From: Dyadobacter psychrophilus | GTDB taxonomy: Bacteria; Bacteroidota; Bacteroidia; Cytophagales; Spirosomataceae | Reading direction: 5' to 3' | Length of the DNA: 64,000 nucleotides | Assembly: GCF_900167945.1 (NCBI RefSeq) | Contig: NZ_FUZA01000008.1 | Coordinates: 1 to 64,000 of the forward strand | Shown: piece by piece, positions 40,257 through 50,238 of the stretch | Position numbering within the stretch: the first letter of the stretch is position 1 | Layout: every line of letters begins with the position of its first letter | Position numbers and translations under genes: made by a program | The notes under the pieces: generated by a model | The model's database searches: none | Told to the model about the DNA's origin: nothing | What the model saw: the letters and a program-made list of their open reading frames with translations, nothing else

Positions 40257-41954
40257 TCAAGGCTTGTCCCACCAAACACGGCCTGCTGCGCTGGTCAGGT
40301 CACCGAAGCCAGGCAATGCTGCCATCGCGTCGTAAGCTGCTTTTTTGTTAGCGAAGTTAGGATCTGATTGTGATGGTAATGTAATCGGTGCGCGACGAGG
40401 AATAGTCAGCGGAACGTTTAGATACGAGACTCTTGGCAAAGGAACCACCGAAGTCGCGTTAGGATAGCCTGTACGCTTATACAAAGCCCAGCCTTCCTGT
40501 GGCTGCTTCATGAAGTTCAGATAGCTCTGGCTCGCAATTTGATCCATCGCCTTTGCTGCATCGAAAGCGACGCCTGGCTGTGCCAGATAAGCGGTGATTT
40601 CTGCTGCAGTTGTTGGCGTGTAGTTTGTAAGTTTAGCATTCACACCTACTTCATTATACCAATCCAGAGAGCTTTTCACACCGGCTTCATACCATGTTTT
40701 TGCAGCTGCAGCACCCGTGGTTTTGAATGCAATTTCAGCACGCATAAAGCAATATTCTGCATAAGTGATCACAGGAAGATAAGATTGTCCTGTTCCTGCA
40801 TTTCCTGCCGCATCCGCTTTTCCGGTATTAAACAACCGAGGCTGAATATAGGACAATGTATCAACGGTCTGATTGTTCGACTTGATCGTTTTCAAGGTGT
40901 AGTAACGCTGGATGTTAGCCGTTAGTCTGGACTCATCGGGACTTGTAAAGCTTCCTACGTAACGTCTTCCTTCGGTAGTACCAGCTGGAAGTTGCTTGTC
41001 AGCGATCAGCAGGTTAATGGTTGCCTGAGCATACTGGTTAGGCGTAAAGAAAGCATCGATACGTGGATCTTTGTTTGTCCACATAAAGTCAACCATTGGT
41101 TTTGGCGCTCTCAATTCATCTGTATTCCAGTTTCCGCCAGCTGCATCCCCTGTAAAGTTTGCATTGCCAATGAAAATCCATGCGTCTGCATTGCTGCTCA
41201 TCAGATCCGTTGCCGGCTGAGCCAGCACGTCTGTGATAATGGCAGTCCCTGCTGCCGGATCTGCTTTCTGCACGCGCATCGCCATTCTTAAACGCAATGC
41301 ATTCGCAGCTTTGATCCATTTTGAGATATCACCTTTGTAATACTGATCGTAGTTCGCTCCCAAAGAATATTGGGGAACGGATGGCGTAGCTTTCAAAGCT
41401 GTAACGGCTGCTTTAATTTCAGCGTCAAGCTTTGCAAAGATCTCCTGCTGCGTATCGTATTTCGGCTGAAGTGTTCCGCCGTAACGGCCCTGGAATGCTT
41501 CCGTGTAAGGAAGGCTTCCGTAAATGTCCGAAACGTAAAACGTGTAATACGCTTTAAGAATGCGCGAAAGTTGAATCATTTGATCATAACGAGGCTGTTC
41601 GGCAGCATCCAGCTTAGACACCAATTGTTCCAGATCATACAACCTGTCGCCTACGCCATTATAAAGGCGTCCATAACGGTTCGCGAAGTTGTCGAAGTTC
41701 AATGTATACGAGCCCTGGTTACCATTCGGGGGCGTTGTATACTGCATCCAGGGCATAATGCGGCGATACAGATCGTAAAACGCTTCAAAATCCTGGTTGT
41801 GAATAGCAACCGTTGCCTGCAAAAACTGGTTTTGCGGCGGTATTTCAGTAAGCGCATCGGGATTTTTGTTAATGTCCACGAAAGCTTCCTTTTCGCAGGA
41901 AGAGAGAAATCCCACTGCGGCTAGTAACAATATTTTACTTTTTAGAAATCTCAT
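40257..41954 (-). CDS. SusD/RagB-family nutrient-binding lipoprotein (SusD-like_2)
   Basis: Surface lipoprotein of 565 residues that forms the lid of a SusCD nutrient importer. The signal RFLKSKILLLAAVGFLSSC gives lipid-attachment Cys20, followed by VDINKNPDALTEIPP, typical of the SusD-like_2 family (PF12771). TPR-like helices such as DQMIQLSRILKAYYTFYVSD and IYGSLPYTEAFQGRYGG form the scaffold. The protein ends LTSAAGRVWWDKP. It lies 38 bp downstream of the SusC gene. Substrate cannot be read; no glycoside hydrolase is adjacent. Confidence 0.92.
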   Translation of the reverse strand: MRFLKSKILLLAAVGFLSSCEKEAFVDINKNPDALTEIPPQNQFLQATVAIHNQDFEAFYDLYRRIMPWMQYTTPPNGNQGSYTLNFDNFANRYGRLYNGVGDRLYDLEQLVSKLDAAEQPRYDQMIQLSRILKAYYTFYVSDIYGSLPYTEAFQGRYGGTLQPKYDTQQEIFAKLDAEIKAAVTALKATPSVPQYSLGANYDQYYKGDISKWIKAANALRLRMAMRVQKADPAAGTAIITDVLAQPATDLMSSNADAWIFIGNANFTGDAAGGNWNTDELRAPKPMVDFMWTNKDPRIDAFFTPNQYAQATINLLIADKQLPAGTTEGRRYVGSFTSPDESRLTANIQRYYTLKTIKSNNQTVDTLSYIQPRLFNTGKADAAGNAGTGQSYLPVITYAEYCFMRAEIAFKTTGAAAAKTWYEAGVKSSLDWYNEVGVNAKLTNYTPTTAAEITAYLAQPGVAFDAAKAMDQIASQSYLNFMKQPQEGWALYKRTGYPNATSVVPLPRVSYLNVPLTIPRRAPITLPSQSDPNFANKKAAYDAMAALPGFGDLTSAAGRVWWDKP

Positions 41955-41992
41955 AACAATTTTATTTTTGAATGGGCTGTAACAATTCAGGA

Positions 41993-44900
41993 TTACAATC
42001 CTACACTAACTGAAAATCCAAGGTTACGCGAGAAAGGCAGACCGCCATACTCCATAAACTCACCCGCTTTGTTGCTGTACAAACCTTCCGGGTTGATACC
42101 GTCTTTCGCTGTGCGATACAGGTAACCCAGGTTACGTCCAACCAGGCTTACGCGAAGTGACTGTATTTTCGCTTTTCCAAGCAATGTAGTCGGAACATTG
42201 TAGCCAATAGAAACCTCGCGAAGCGACACCCATGAGTTTTCGAACGTAGAGTACTCGCGGATACCTGATGACCATTGCGTAAGGTTCAGATAATAAGCGT
42301 AAGCAGGAATTGGTTTTACATAACCAGCTGCAACTGCGTCTGCGTATGACATGCCGCCCAAATCTTTCGGAGCGCCGTCAACAACAACTTGGAATCCATT
42401 CGCCAAAACCCCTTCCGGAATGATACCGTCCGTTTTTGTATTGCCTTCTGCATCTGTGTAAGTTACACCGCCATGCTCAGGATCTCTTCCTGGAAGTGTA
42501 AATGCGAATGCTCCTGTCGAAGAACCGTACTGATGCGTTGCTGATGACATCAGACCACCGATTTTCGCGTCAACCTGCGCAGTTGCTGTAAAGTTCTTGT
42601 AACGGAAGCTGTTTACATTGCTTGCAAGGAATTTTTCCATAACGGTTCCCAATTCTTTGTCCGCTTTTGATCCGTAAGAACCATTACGAACATAACCGAT
42701 ACCGCCTTCTCCTGAAATCGCTCCGATCACTTTTTGTCCATTCGCAGGATTATTGGCATCATTTGATTCGTAGATCGCAAAACCGTAAGGAGTGATGATC
42801 GTCCCATAATCTTTTCCAACTCTTGCAACGGACTTGATATCAGCACCAAAACCAAGGTTCAGTTCGTAAGTTGTGGTTCCTTCAACCAACTCCAACACTT
42901 TGTTGCGGTTGCGGGAAAAGTTGACGCTTGTATTCCATTCGAAATCCGCTTTTTTAATTGGCGTTGCCGTTAACAAGATCTCAACCCCTTTGTTCTGAAT
43001 TCTACCTGCGTTCACGATTCTGCTGCCTACACCCGATTCTGGTGTTGTATTCAAGCTCAGGATCTCGTTTTTAGTGATCTTGTTGTAATATGTTGCGTCG
43101 ATTCCCAAACGGTTGTTGAAGAAACGGATATCAGCACCAAATTCAACTTCTCTTGCCAAACGGTTTCTCAGGTTGTAGTTAGGAAGCGTGTTTGGATCTC
43201 TGAAACCAGACCAGTTAACAGAACTTCCGTCCGCTTGTTGATAAGCAGGCTTTGGCTCATAAACACCAGTTTGGTTGGTTGACCATGCATCTGTGTCACC
43301 ACCTGTGTAACCCAAGCTGGCCCTTAACTTACCAAATGAAAGCCATGATGGAAGATCCTTCAATGATTCAGTCGCGATCCAGGAAAGACCTACAGAAGGA
43401 TATGAATAGATGTAGTCACCACTTCCGTTTGCATAAGTCAATGTTGAAGACCAGTCTGTACGATAGCTGGCGCTCAATGTTAACGCATCTTTGTAAGTAA
43501 GGTCACCATATGCATAAAGTGCGTCGATTCTTTTCGAAGGTGTAAGGGAGAAGTTCTCGGTTACCAGCGTGTTGATGCTGTTAGATAATGAATAAACATC
43601 AGGAACACGAAGACCGCCGTTTGTTCTCATATCAAACTTACGACCACCGATCAGACGATTGGTTTCTCCACCGGCTGACAAGCTGAAATTAAAGTTTTCT
43701 CCGATTTGCTTGGTAGCAGTCACCAAACCTTGGAAACGTGTCTGTGATTTGTTTTCCGAATATTCGCGGAATTCACCACCTGAGTAGTTAACATTATCTC
43801 CCCTCTTTTGGCTGTTTCCAGTGTAAAGTTCATTCTGAACATTACCGCGAACCAGGAAGCTCAACCAATCTGTGATATTTCCAGTTAAATCAATATTCCC
43901 TCTGAACACTTTTTCATTACGGAATTGTCTTTCCTCAAACGTCTGGAACATGAACTCCGTAATGTTGTACGGGTCAGCAGTTCCTCTGCGGCGGCCTCCT
44001 GCAACTGGATCAATGTAGTTTTTAGACCAATAATCAATATCCAAGCTACGTGGACGGTTGTACACAAAACGGAAAACCGGGTTGTAGTTTCCTCCCTGAC
44101 GGATTGGGTTCACCATGTCGTTGTCTGTATAATCTGCACTTACGTCCAGATTCAGGATTTTACCGATTTTTTGTGTTCCGCGGATGTTAAAGTTGTTTCT
44201 CTTCAGCTCAGTTCCCGCAACCATGATCGAAGTGTTTTTCAAAGTAGAGAACGATGCACGGAATGAGCTGCGTTCGTTACCACCTTCGATAGCCAGGTTA
44301 TGGTTGATATACTTTCCAGTTTGGAAGAAGCTCAAAGGATCGTTTGCTTTCCACTCCACCATACGGCCATCCAGGTCACGCACTTGCTGACCTTCAAATT
44401 TAGGACCATAAGAGAACGGGAAGTTAGGACGGTCCACTTCTGGAACGCCGTCGGCGCCAGTTGCAAATGTTGAGCTCAGACCTGCACCGTATTCATTTTG
44501 CAGATCCAAAAACTTGTAAGCTGTTTCAAATGTAGAAGTTTGGTTGTAAGTAACACCCAAACCTTTGTCCTGACGTCCTTTTTTGGTTTGAACAACCACA
44601 ACACCATTCAAAGCCTCAGAACCGTAAAGCGAACTTGCAGCTGAACCTTTCAACACAGTCATAGACTCAATGTTGTCCGGGTTGATGTTTTTCATGATGT
44701 TACCAAAATCCTGCGCAGCTCCCCAGGAGTCAGCACCTGATGTTCCAGGGCGGATAAGCACACCATCCACAACGAAAAGTGGCTGTGTATTAGGGCTTAA
44801 TGATGCGTTACCGCGGATACGGATACGTGAAGAGGACATTGGACCACCCGTTCCCTGGTTGATCATAACCCCTGCTACTTTACCCTGAAGCGCGTTAACC

Positions 44901-45334
44901 ATGTTGGCATTTGCAGTTCTGGTAATGTCATTTCCTTGTACGGACTGTACCGAGTAAGACAGTTTCCGAGCCTCCGTAGACATACCAAAACCGGTGATCA
45001 CTACTTCGTTAAGCGTTTTGTTGTCTTCTTCCAGATTCACCGTCAGCTGGCTTGCATTCCCAACTTCCACTTCCTTGCTGATGTAACCAATAGAAGAAAA
45101 AACAAGAACGGAAGTGGCAGAAGGCACACTCACGCTGAATTTTCCATTGGCATCAGTCGCACCACCGGTGTTAGATCCTTTTACAAGGTAGGAAACACCT
45201 GGTAATGGATTCTGATCCTTGTCTAGCACCGTTCCATTAACGGTTTTTCTGTCCTGGGCCATGCTCCATGTGCTCCCGATAAGAAGGAGAAGCAAGGTTA
45301 CCAGACGGGTTAAAGTCGTAAACTTTTGTCTCAT
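41993..45334 (-). CDS. SusC/RagA-family TonB-linked outer-membrane importer
   Basis: TonB-dependent transporter of 1113 residues. After the signal (TRLVTLLLLLIGSTWSMAQ) come the carboxypeptidase-like domain (VNGTVLDKDQNPLPGVSYLV, about 33-110), the SusC motif LNEVVITGFGMSTEARKLSY, and the plug with LQGKVAGVMINQGTGGP, SRIRIRGNASLSPNTQPLFVVDGV and VLKGSAASSLYGSEALNGVVVV. The barrel follows and ends LPFSRNLGFSVSVGL. It forms a pair with SusD 38 bp downstream. No anti-sigma or hybrid sensor gene is next to it, so its regulation is not visible. Upstream are haloperoxidase-like and UnbV genes on the same strand. Confidence 0.95.
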   Translation of the reverse strand: MRQKFTTLTRLVTLLLLLIGSTWSMAQDRKTVNGTVLDKDQNPLPGVSYLVKGSNTGGATDANGKFSVSVPSATSVLVFSSIGYISKEVEVGNASQLTVNLEEDNKTLNEVVITGFGMSTEARKLSYSVQSVQGNDITRTANANMVNALQGKVAGVMINQGTGGPMSSSRIRIRGNASLSPNTQPLFVVDGVLIRPGTSGADSWGAAQDFGNIMKNINPDNIESMTVLKGSAASSLYGSEALNGVVVVQTKKGRQDKGLGVTYNQTSTFETAYKFLDLQNEYGAGLSSTFATGADGVPEVDRPNFPFSYGPKFEGQQVRDLDGRMVEWKANDPLSFFQTGKYINHNLAIEGGNERSSFRASFSTLKNTSIMVAGTELKRNNFNIRGTQKIGKILNLDVSADYTDNDMVNPIRQGGNYNPVFRFVYNRPRSLDIDYWSKNYIDPVAGGRRRGTADPYNITEFMFQTFEERQFRNEKVFRGNIDLTGNITDWLSFLVRGNVQNELYTGNSQKRGDNVNYSGGEFREYSENKSQTRFQGLVTATKQIGENFNFSLSAGGETNRLIGGRKFDMRTNGGLRVPDVYSLSNSINTLVTENFSLTPSKRIDALYAYGDLTYKDALTLSASYRTDWSSTLTYANGSGDYIYSYPSVGLSWIATESLKDLPSWLSFGKLRASLGYTGGDTDAWSTNQTGVYEPKPAYQQADGSSVNWSGFRDPNTLPNYNLRNRLAREVEFGADIRFFNNRLGIDATYYNKITKNEILSLNTTPESGVGSRIVNAGRIQNKGVEILLTATPIKKADFEWNTSVNFSRNRNKVLELVEGTTTYELNLGFGADIKSVARVGKDYGTIITPYGFAIYESNDANNPANGQKVIGAISGEGGIGYVRNGSYGSKADKELGTVMEKFLASNVNSFRYKNFTATAQVDAKIGGLMSSATHQYGSSTGAFAFTLPGRDPEHGGVTYTDAEGNTKTDGIIPEGVLANGFQVVVDGAPKDLGGMSYADAVAAGYVKPIPAYAYYLNLTQWSSGIREYSTFENSWVSLREVSIGYNVPTTLLGKAKIQSLRVSLVGRNLGYLYRTAKDGINPEGLYSNKAGEFMEYGGLPFSRNLGFSVSVGL

Positions 45335-45539
45335 GGTAAACTTTAGTAAGTTAAATAAAGGTGGCTTAATGGGTCTTTACTGATGTAACCTAAAATGACA
45401 TTTCTTAAAAATAGACCGGGCATTTTTGGACAGCATGAGTATTGATAATTCAAAATAAATATAATTATTAACAAAAACATAACATTTATTAAAAAATATT
45501 AATAATAAGCATATAAACCTAGTAGAGTGTTTGGCTATA

Positions 45540-46853
45540 TCAACGTTTCACCTTTATTCTGGAGAGTAAATGCTGTCCGATGCGCTCACCCTGAACCTGC
45601 CCATTTACGATAGCCGACCTGAAATGGATGCCACCGTATAGCCTGCTGATAGCCGCTTCATCGCTGGCGTCCCTGAAAGATTTAAACCTGCGAACAGGCA
45701 GTCCATAAGGGGTTTCAGTGTTATCATCGAAAACAAAATTGTCCCCTAAAATTGCGGTCAGCACAACTGCCGCTGCGGTGGAAATGACGCTATGGCCGCT
45801 TGTATACTCAGGAAAAGGTGGCGTTTGGAGCAGTGGTCGCCATTTTTCGTCCATATAAGCATTGATAACCGTCTCAGGACGGATAAACTGGCTTCTGTAT
45901 TTTTCATCCCAGCAACTGATAAATCCATCGAACAAAGCCATTGACGTCAGCACATAAGCAGCTGCGGTTTCCTGCCAGTTTTTACCTTTACTTTCGGCCG
46001 CCTGGCCTGCGATGGATATCCAATGACCTCCGGGTGACAGCTTCTTGGTGGCAAAATTGAGATGCCCCTGGGTGTTGAGATAAAAAGGATTACAGTCCCA
46101 GAAACTCGCGATCAGGATTTGTTCTTTGGATAACTTTCCGGTAACATTATAAACCTCCCGCACTTCCCGCATGAACAAACTCGCCGTATCTGTATTATAT
46201 GCATGTGGCGCAACCGGCTTGAATTGCCCGGCCGAGTCGAGGCTTACCGGGCGGATTTGGGACCAATAAGGCTCCACAGCGTCGATAAAACCAGGTGGAG
46301 TTGGCGTCCATTTACCCTTTTGCTTGCTGTAAGTATATCGGCGTTTCGCCCGCGTTAATGCGTAATTGTCTTTCGCTGACCACGTTAAAATGCTGTCGCT
46401 TACGGCTTGCCCCAGTTTTATTGAATTATTGTAAACCAATGTGTCCTTCTCCCGGAAGTCATTTAGAATCACATTGACACTGTCTGTCAGCAAATGCTCT
46501 GAAAAGACCAGTTTCCCACCGGTTTTTAAAAAAGCGTAAACAGCCGCCAGTTCATAGTTGATCTTTTCATCTTTTTTCAAACCTGCTATATCCGGGAAAT
46601 GAGCGATTTGTCCGTGTAGCGTTTGATAGTTTTTATCCCCCATAACCAGCGTTTCGTATGCCGCAACATTGGCATAGAGATAGATACGACTGGCAACGGG
46701 CGGCGAAAAAATATCATGTACAATGGCACGGGTAAGGTTTTTTTCCGCCCTATGCAAAAGCTTCGGTGACGGCCCGACAAGCGGCGCAAAGCCCGACACG
46801 TAATGGCAAACCAGCAACGTTACCAGCATATGTAATGTAAATCGCTTTCTCAT
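45540..46853 (-). CDS. vanadium-dependent haloperoxidase-like PAP2 protein
   Basis: Secreted protein of 437 residues of the vanadium haloperoxidase/PAP2 fold. The vanadate- or phosphate-binding motifs are in order: KX6RP at Lys318-Arg325-Pro326 (EKYRSQFIRPETV), SGH at 352-354 (PEYTSGHSVIS) and SRxYGGIH with Arg404 and His410. The Asp usually three residues after that His in fungal enzymes is Ala here, so halide activity is not assured; a phosphatase activity is possible. Its start overlaps the UnbV gene stop by 4 bp, so the two are cotranslated. It precedes the SusC/SusD pair by 205 bp. Confidence 0.85.
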   Translation of the reverse strand: MRKRFTLHMLVTLLVCHYVSGFAPLVGPSPKLLHRAEKNLTRAIVHDIFSPPVASRIYLYANVAAYETLVMGDKNYQTLHGQIAHFPDIAGLKKDEKINYELAAVYAFLKTGGKLVFSEHLLTDSVNVILNDFREKDTLVYNNSIKLGQAVSDSILTWSAKDNYALTRAKRRYTYSKQKGKWTPTPPGFIDAVEPYWSQIRPVSLDSAGQFKPVAPHAYNTDTASLFMREVREVYNVTGKLSKEQILIASFWDCNPFYLNTQGHLNFATKKLSPGGHWISIAGQAAESKGKNWQETAAAYVLTSMALFDGFISCWDEKYRSQFIRPETVINAYMDEKWRPLLQTPPFPEYTSGHSVISTAAAVVLTAILGDNFVFDDNTETPYGLPVRRFKSFRDASDEAAISRLYGGIHFRSAIVNGQVQGERIGQHLLSRIKVKR

Positions 46854-49800
46854 TTCTGCCTGGTATGTTCAAATATTATTGGATCGCCACCATTAACGCC
46901 TATCACTATACGCATATCATTTAGCCGGATCGCGCTTCTTATTTCACCACCAGCCCAAAATCCGGATCTGTCAGGGCTTACAGTCTCGAACTTGAAGGGC
47001 GCTATCTGTCGCAAGGTTACGCCTATGGACGCGTCGCAAGGCCCCAGTTGCACGCGATAGCATGAAAAGTTTCCCGCTAATAGCAGGCCGGTTTTGGTGT
47101 CTCCATCCATTTCCACCGGAACAATGGCGCTAACCCTCGAAAATTGCGCCTCCTCGGGCAGTTCGTGGATTTGGAATTTGAAGTCGCCTTTATTTTCTAA
47201 AACAATGCTCGATAGTTGCTTGCAATACACCTTTTTACTTTTTTCAACTGCTTCCTGACCAAATATATCCGTCATGGTCGCGTCTGCATACAGCGCGTAG
47301 CTCGTGTATTTTCTTTTCAGGAATGGCATCTGGTCCAGCATTTCGTCGCGGGAGAACATTGGGTAATTTTTGTCACCGATAAAGTAAGTGCAGACCGGAT
47401 CGACCACGCCGTTTTTATCAAAATCATCATAATAGATTGTCACAGGCTGTTCGGCGGACGCTTTGTATTGATTATTAAGGCCGCTGTTTCCTATAACAAA
47501 ATCCATATCGCCGTCATGATCCAGGTCAACTGGCATTAATGCGGCCCACATGCCGTCTGTGTCTTTTAGTTCCGCGGGAAGCTGTTCTACAAATGCATTA
47601 CCGGTGTTTTTGAAAACTTTAACCGCCATCCAGTCGCCTATTAGCATTAAATCCGGCTTTCTATCCTGATCCAAATCTTCAAACACCGCACCTGTGATCA
47701 TTCCCGGATTAAGCAGATCCTTGGACCAATCGGCAGTGACATCCGTGAACTTAACATTGCTTCCCTGGTTATCATTTCTTAAAATATAACTTCTCGCAGC
47801 CATCGGAAATGATCCCGGAACAGCGCGCCCGCCAACAAAAAGATCCATATCGCCGTCTCCATCAATGTCTGCACTTACTGCACATTGCTTGGGGTTTTTC
47901 ATCGATGGCAATGCCAAAACCTCTTCATGAAAATTTCCCTTCCCATCATTGATATACAAATGGTCCCGATAGGCTGGTGCCTGATCTTCAAACTCGTTCC
48001 CACCGCTCACCACGTACAAATCCGGGTCGCCATCTTTGTCTGCATCGAAAAATAACGCATTCACTTCTTCACAAGCCACATTTTGTCGCCACGGCTGGGC
48101 ATTTGCACCTTCAAACTTACCATCCTGTTTTTGCAGGTAAAGCACTCCAAACTGATTGGAAGCGCCTCCGAAAAACAAATCCTCCAACCCATCCCCATTT
48201 ACATCCGCTTTGGCCAGTGCCGGACCGAGCCTGGATAACTGATAAGGCAAAAGCACTTCGACTTTGAAGTCAACAAATTCATTTTCCTTGTGAATAAAGT
48301 CAATACCAATGCTTTGAGCAGCGATTTTTTGAAATAACGTTTTTGCAGGCGTCACATCCCGCTTGCTTGCTTCTTTCGCTTCTGATTCTTTCAATGTCAG
48401 GACTTTATCAGTTGGATTCACCAGCATTGCCACTTTTCCGGACGGCCAAACGACTTTCAGCGAATCAATTCTGCCGGTTTTTCCCAAACCAAAATGCAAG
48501 TCCGACGTTACTGTCGCCTGGTAACCTCTCACAGGATAAAGCTCCGCATATTGTGAAATGCCATTGGCATAAACCCAAACCTTGCTTCCCAAAGCCTGCG
48601 TATTTTTGCCCACGCCTGAGAGCTTGATGGTCAACCCTTTCTGCCCGCTGTTATTTTGATAAATCGAAACCGGTTCGTTAATGTTTGAGATCACAATGTC
48701 GAGATCGCCATCGCCGTCGAAATCTGCATAAGCGGCTGCATTGGAAACTGCCTCTTCATTGAAACCCCATTTTTCAGACACATCTTCAAATGCATATTGC
48801 TTAGAGGCATCCGCCGTGTTCCGGAACAGATAGTTTCTCAGCTTGTTGGAAGGCATTTTCTGGACAAGGCTGTAAGTCTTAAAATTAAGGTTTCCTTTGC
48901 CTACCTCCTTCATTTGCTCGTCTGCAACGGTGTATTTGAGGAAATCCATATTAGTGAAATCGCGCAGATAACCATTGGTAATGAGCAAATCCTTCCAGCC
49001 ATCATTGTCAAGATCGGCCATTAAGCCAGCCCAACTCCAATCGGTGTTGGAAATACCCGCCATTTGGCCCACCTCACTGAACTTAACATTGCCCTCTGCA
49101 TCAGTTCCGCGGTTCAAATGCAGCATATTACGCATATTCTGGTGATAATAACCGCTGTCGAGGAGTAAATGATATTGATCGTAAACGTCCGGACCTTTGA
49201 GCAATTTTTGTCGGTGATTGTCTTCCGGGAGCATGTCCAGCGTGAGCACATCGGGTTTTCCATCATTGTTAAAATCACTCACATCCGCGCCCATTGAAAA
49301 TTTGGAAACGTGTGTAAATGATTTTTTCAAAGACTCTGTAAATGTCCCGTTCTTATTATTGACATAATAACAATCCACTTCCGTGTAATCGCTCGTTGTA
49401 TACAAATCCGGCCAGCCGTCCTGGTTCATGTCTGCCACAATCACGCTCAGACCGAAATTCAATGCATTATTGATGATGCCCGCCTTTTGGGTTACGTCCT
49501 TGAATTTCAGTTTCCCAATCTCACTCACGTTCTCAAAAAACCTGTTCCCATAGTAAGGATTGGGCGTTGCGCGCATTTCGCGGGTGTTCAGGAAGGGGTT
49601 AACCGTGTGATTCGAGTGGTTCAAAAGGAACATATCCAGATCGCCATCTTTGTCATAATCAAAAAAAGCAGCCTGTGTGGATTGAGATCCAATCGCATTC
49701 AAACCAGCATCCACCGCCATTTCCTTAAAAATCGGAACGCCGTTTTTGACGCCCTGATTGATAAAAAGCTCATTATTACGGTCAGATAGCTTGCGGAAAA

Positions 49801-50212
49801 AGCCTGAATGGCAAACGTAAATATCCAGGAGCCCATCGCCATTTACATCCGCGACGCTCACGCCTGTGGACCATGTTCCGTTGCCCTCGATTTTTGCTTT
49901 TTTACTAATGTCTTCGAAACCGATTTTTCCGCCAGCTGATTTGTTGAGATACAACTTATTAGGAACCGTATTTCCCGAAATAAAAAGGTCCGGCTTGCCA
50001 TCATTGTTGAAATCGCCAATGCCGATGCCGTTCCCATTGTAGAGATATTCGTAGCGGAAAATGTGCAGCGAATCATTCTCTTCGATCTTATTAATAAAAT
50101 TAACTTTTGTGTCTTTGGGTGACAAAAGTGTGAAGAGGCTTTGCGTTTGACCCGGTTTAGAAGCGCCGAGGAGGGAAATTAGAAAAATAAAGAAAAAGTA
50201 GAGTCTACCCAT
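46850..50212 (-). CDS. large VCBS/FG-GAP protein with ASPIC/UnbV domain
   Basis: Secreted protein of 1120 residues with signal RLYFFFIFLISLLGASKPGQ. The N-terminal half has propeller blades with calcium loops (GIGDFNNDGKPDLFISGN, SVADVNGDGLLDIYVCHSG, DLDNDGWKDLLITNGYLRDF). An ASPIC/UnbV domain follows around 540-610 (LTIKLSGVGKNTQALGSKVW, VTSDLHFGLGKTGRIDSLKV). A second propeller set runs to the end. This CRTAC1-like layout is frequent in Bacteroidota beside SusCD loci; function is unknown. It lies between a cytochrome c gene (26 bp upstream) and the haloperoxidase-like gene (4 bp overlap). Confidence 0.88.
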   Translation of the reverse strand: MGRLYFFFIFLISLLGASKPGQTQSLFTLLSPKDTKVNFINKIEENDSLHIFRYEYLYNGNGIGIGDFNNDGKPDLFISGNTVPNKLYLNKSAGGKIGFEDISKKAKIEGNGTWSTGVSVADVNGDGLLDIYVCHSGFFRKLSDRNNELFINQGVKNGVPIFKEMAVDAGLNAIGSQSTQAAFFDYDKDGDLDMFLLNHSNHTVNPFLNTREMRATPNPYYGNRFFENVSEIGKLKFKDVTQKAGIINNALNFGLSVIVADMNQDGWPDLYTTSDYTEVDCYYVNNKNGTFTESLKKSFTHVSKFSMGADVSDFNNDGKPDVLTLDMLPEDNHRQKLLKGPDVYDQYHLLLDSGYYHQNMRNMLHLNRGTDAEGNVKFSEVGQMAGISNTDWSWAGLMADLDNDGWKDLLITNGYLRDFTNMDFLKYTVADEQMKEVGKGNLNFKTYSLVQKMPSNKLRNYLFRNTADASKQYAFEDVSEKWGFNEEAVSNAAAYADFDGDGDLDIVISNINEPVSIYQNNSGQKGLTIKLSGVGKNTQALGSKVWVYANGISQYAELYPVRGYQATVTSDLHFGLGKTGRIDSLKVVWPSGKVAMLVNPTDKVLTLKESEAKEASKRDVTPAKTLFQKIAAQSIGIDFIHKENEFVDFKVEVLLPYQLSRLGPALAKADVNGDGLEDLFFGGASNQFGVLYLQKQDGKFEGANAQPWRQNVACEEVNALFFDADKDGDPDLYVVSGGNEFEDQAPAYRDHLYINDGKGNFHEEVLALPSMKNPKQCAVSADIDGDGDMDLFVGGRAVPGSFPMAARSYILRNDNQGSNVKFTDVTADWSKDLLNPGMITGAVFEDLDQDRKPDLMLIGDWMAVKVFKNTGNAFVEQLPAELKDTDGMWAALMPVDLDHDGDMDFVIGNSGLNNQYKASAEQPVTIYYDDFDKNGVVDPVCTYFIGDKNYPMFSRDEMLDQMPFLKRKYTSYALYADATMTDIFGQEAVEKSKKVYCKQLSSIVLENKGDFKFQIHELPEEAQFSRVSAIVPVEMDGDTKTGLLLAGNFSCYRVQLGPCDASIGVTLRQIAPFKFETVSPDRSGFWAGGEIRSAIRLNDMRIVIGVNGGDPIIFEHTRQK

Positions 50213-50238
50213 GCGCTAACATTACCCGGTAAAAATGC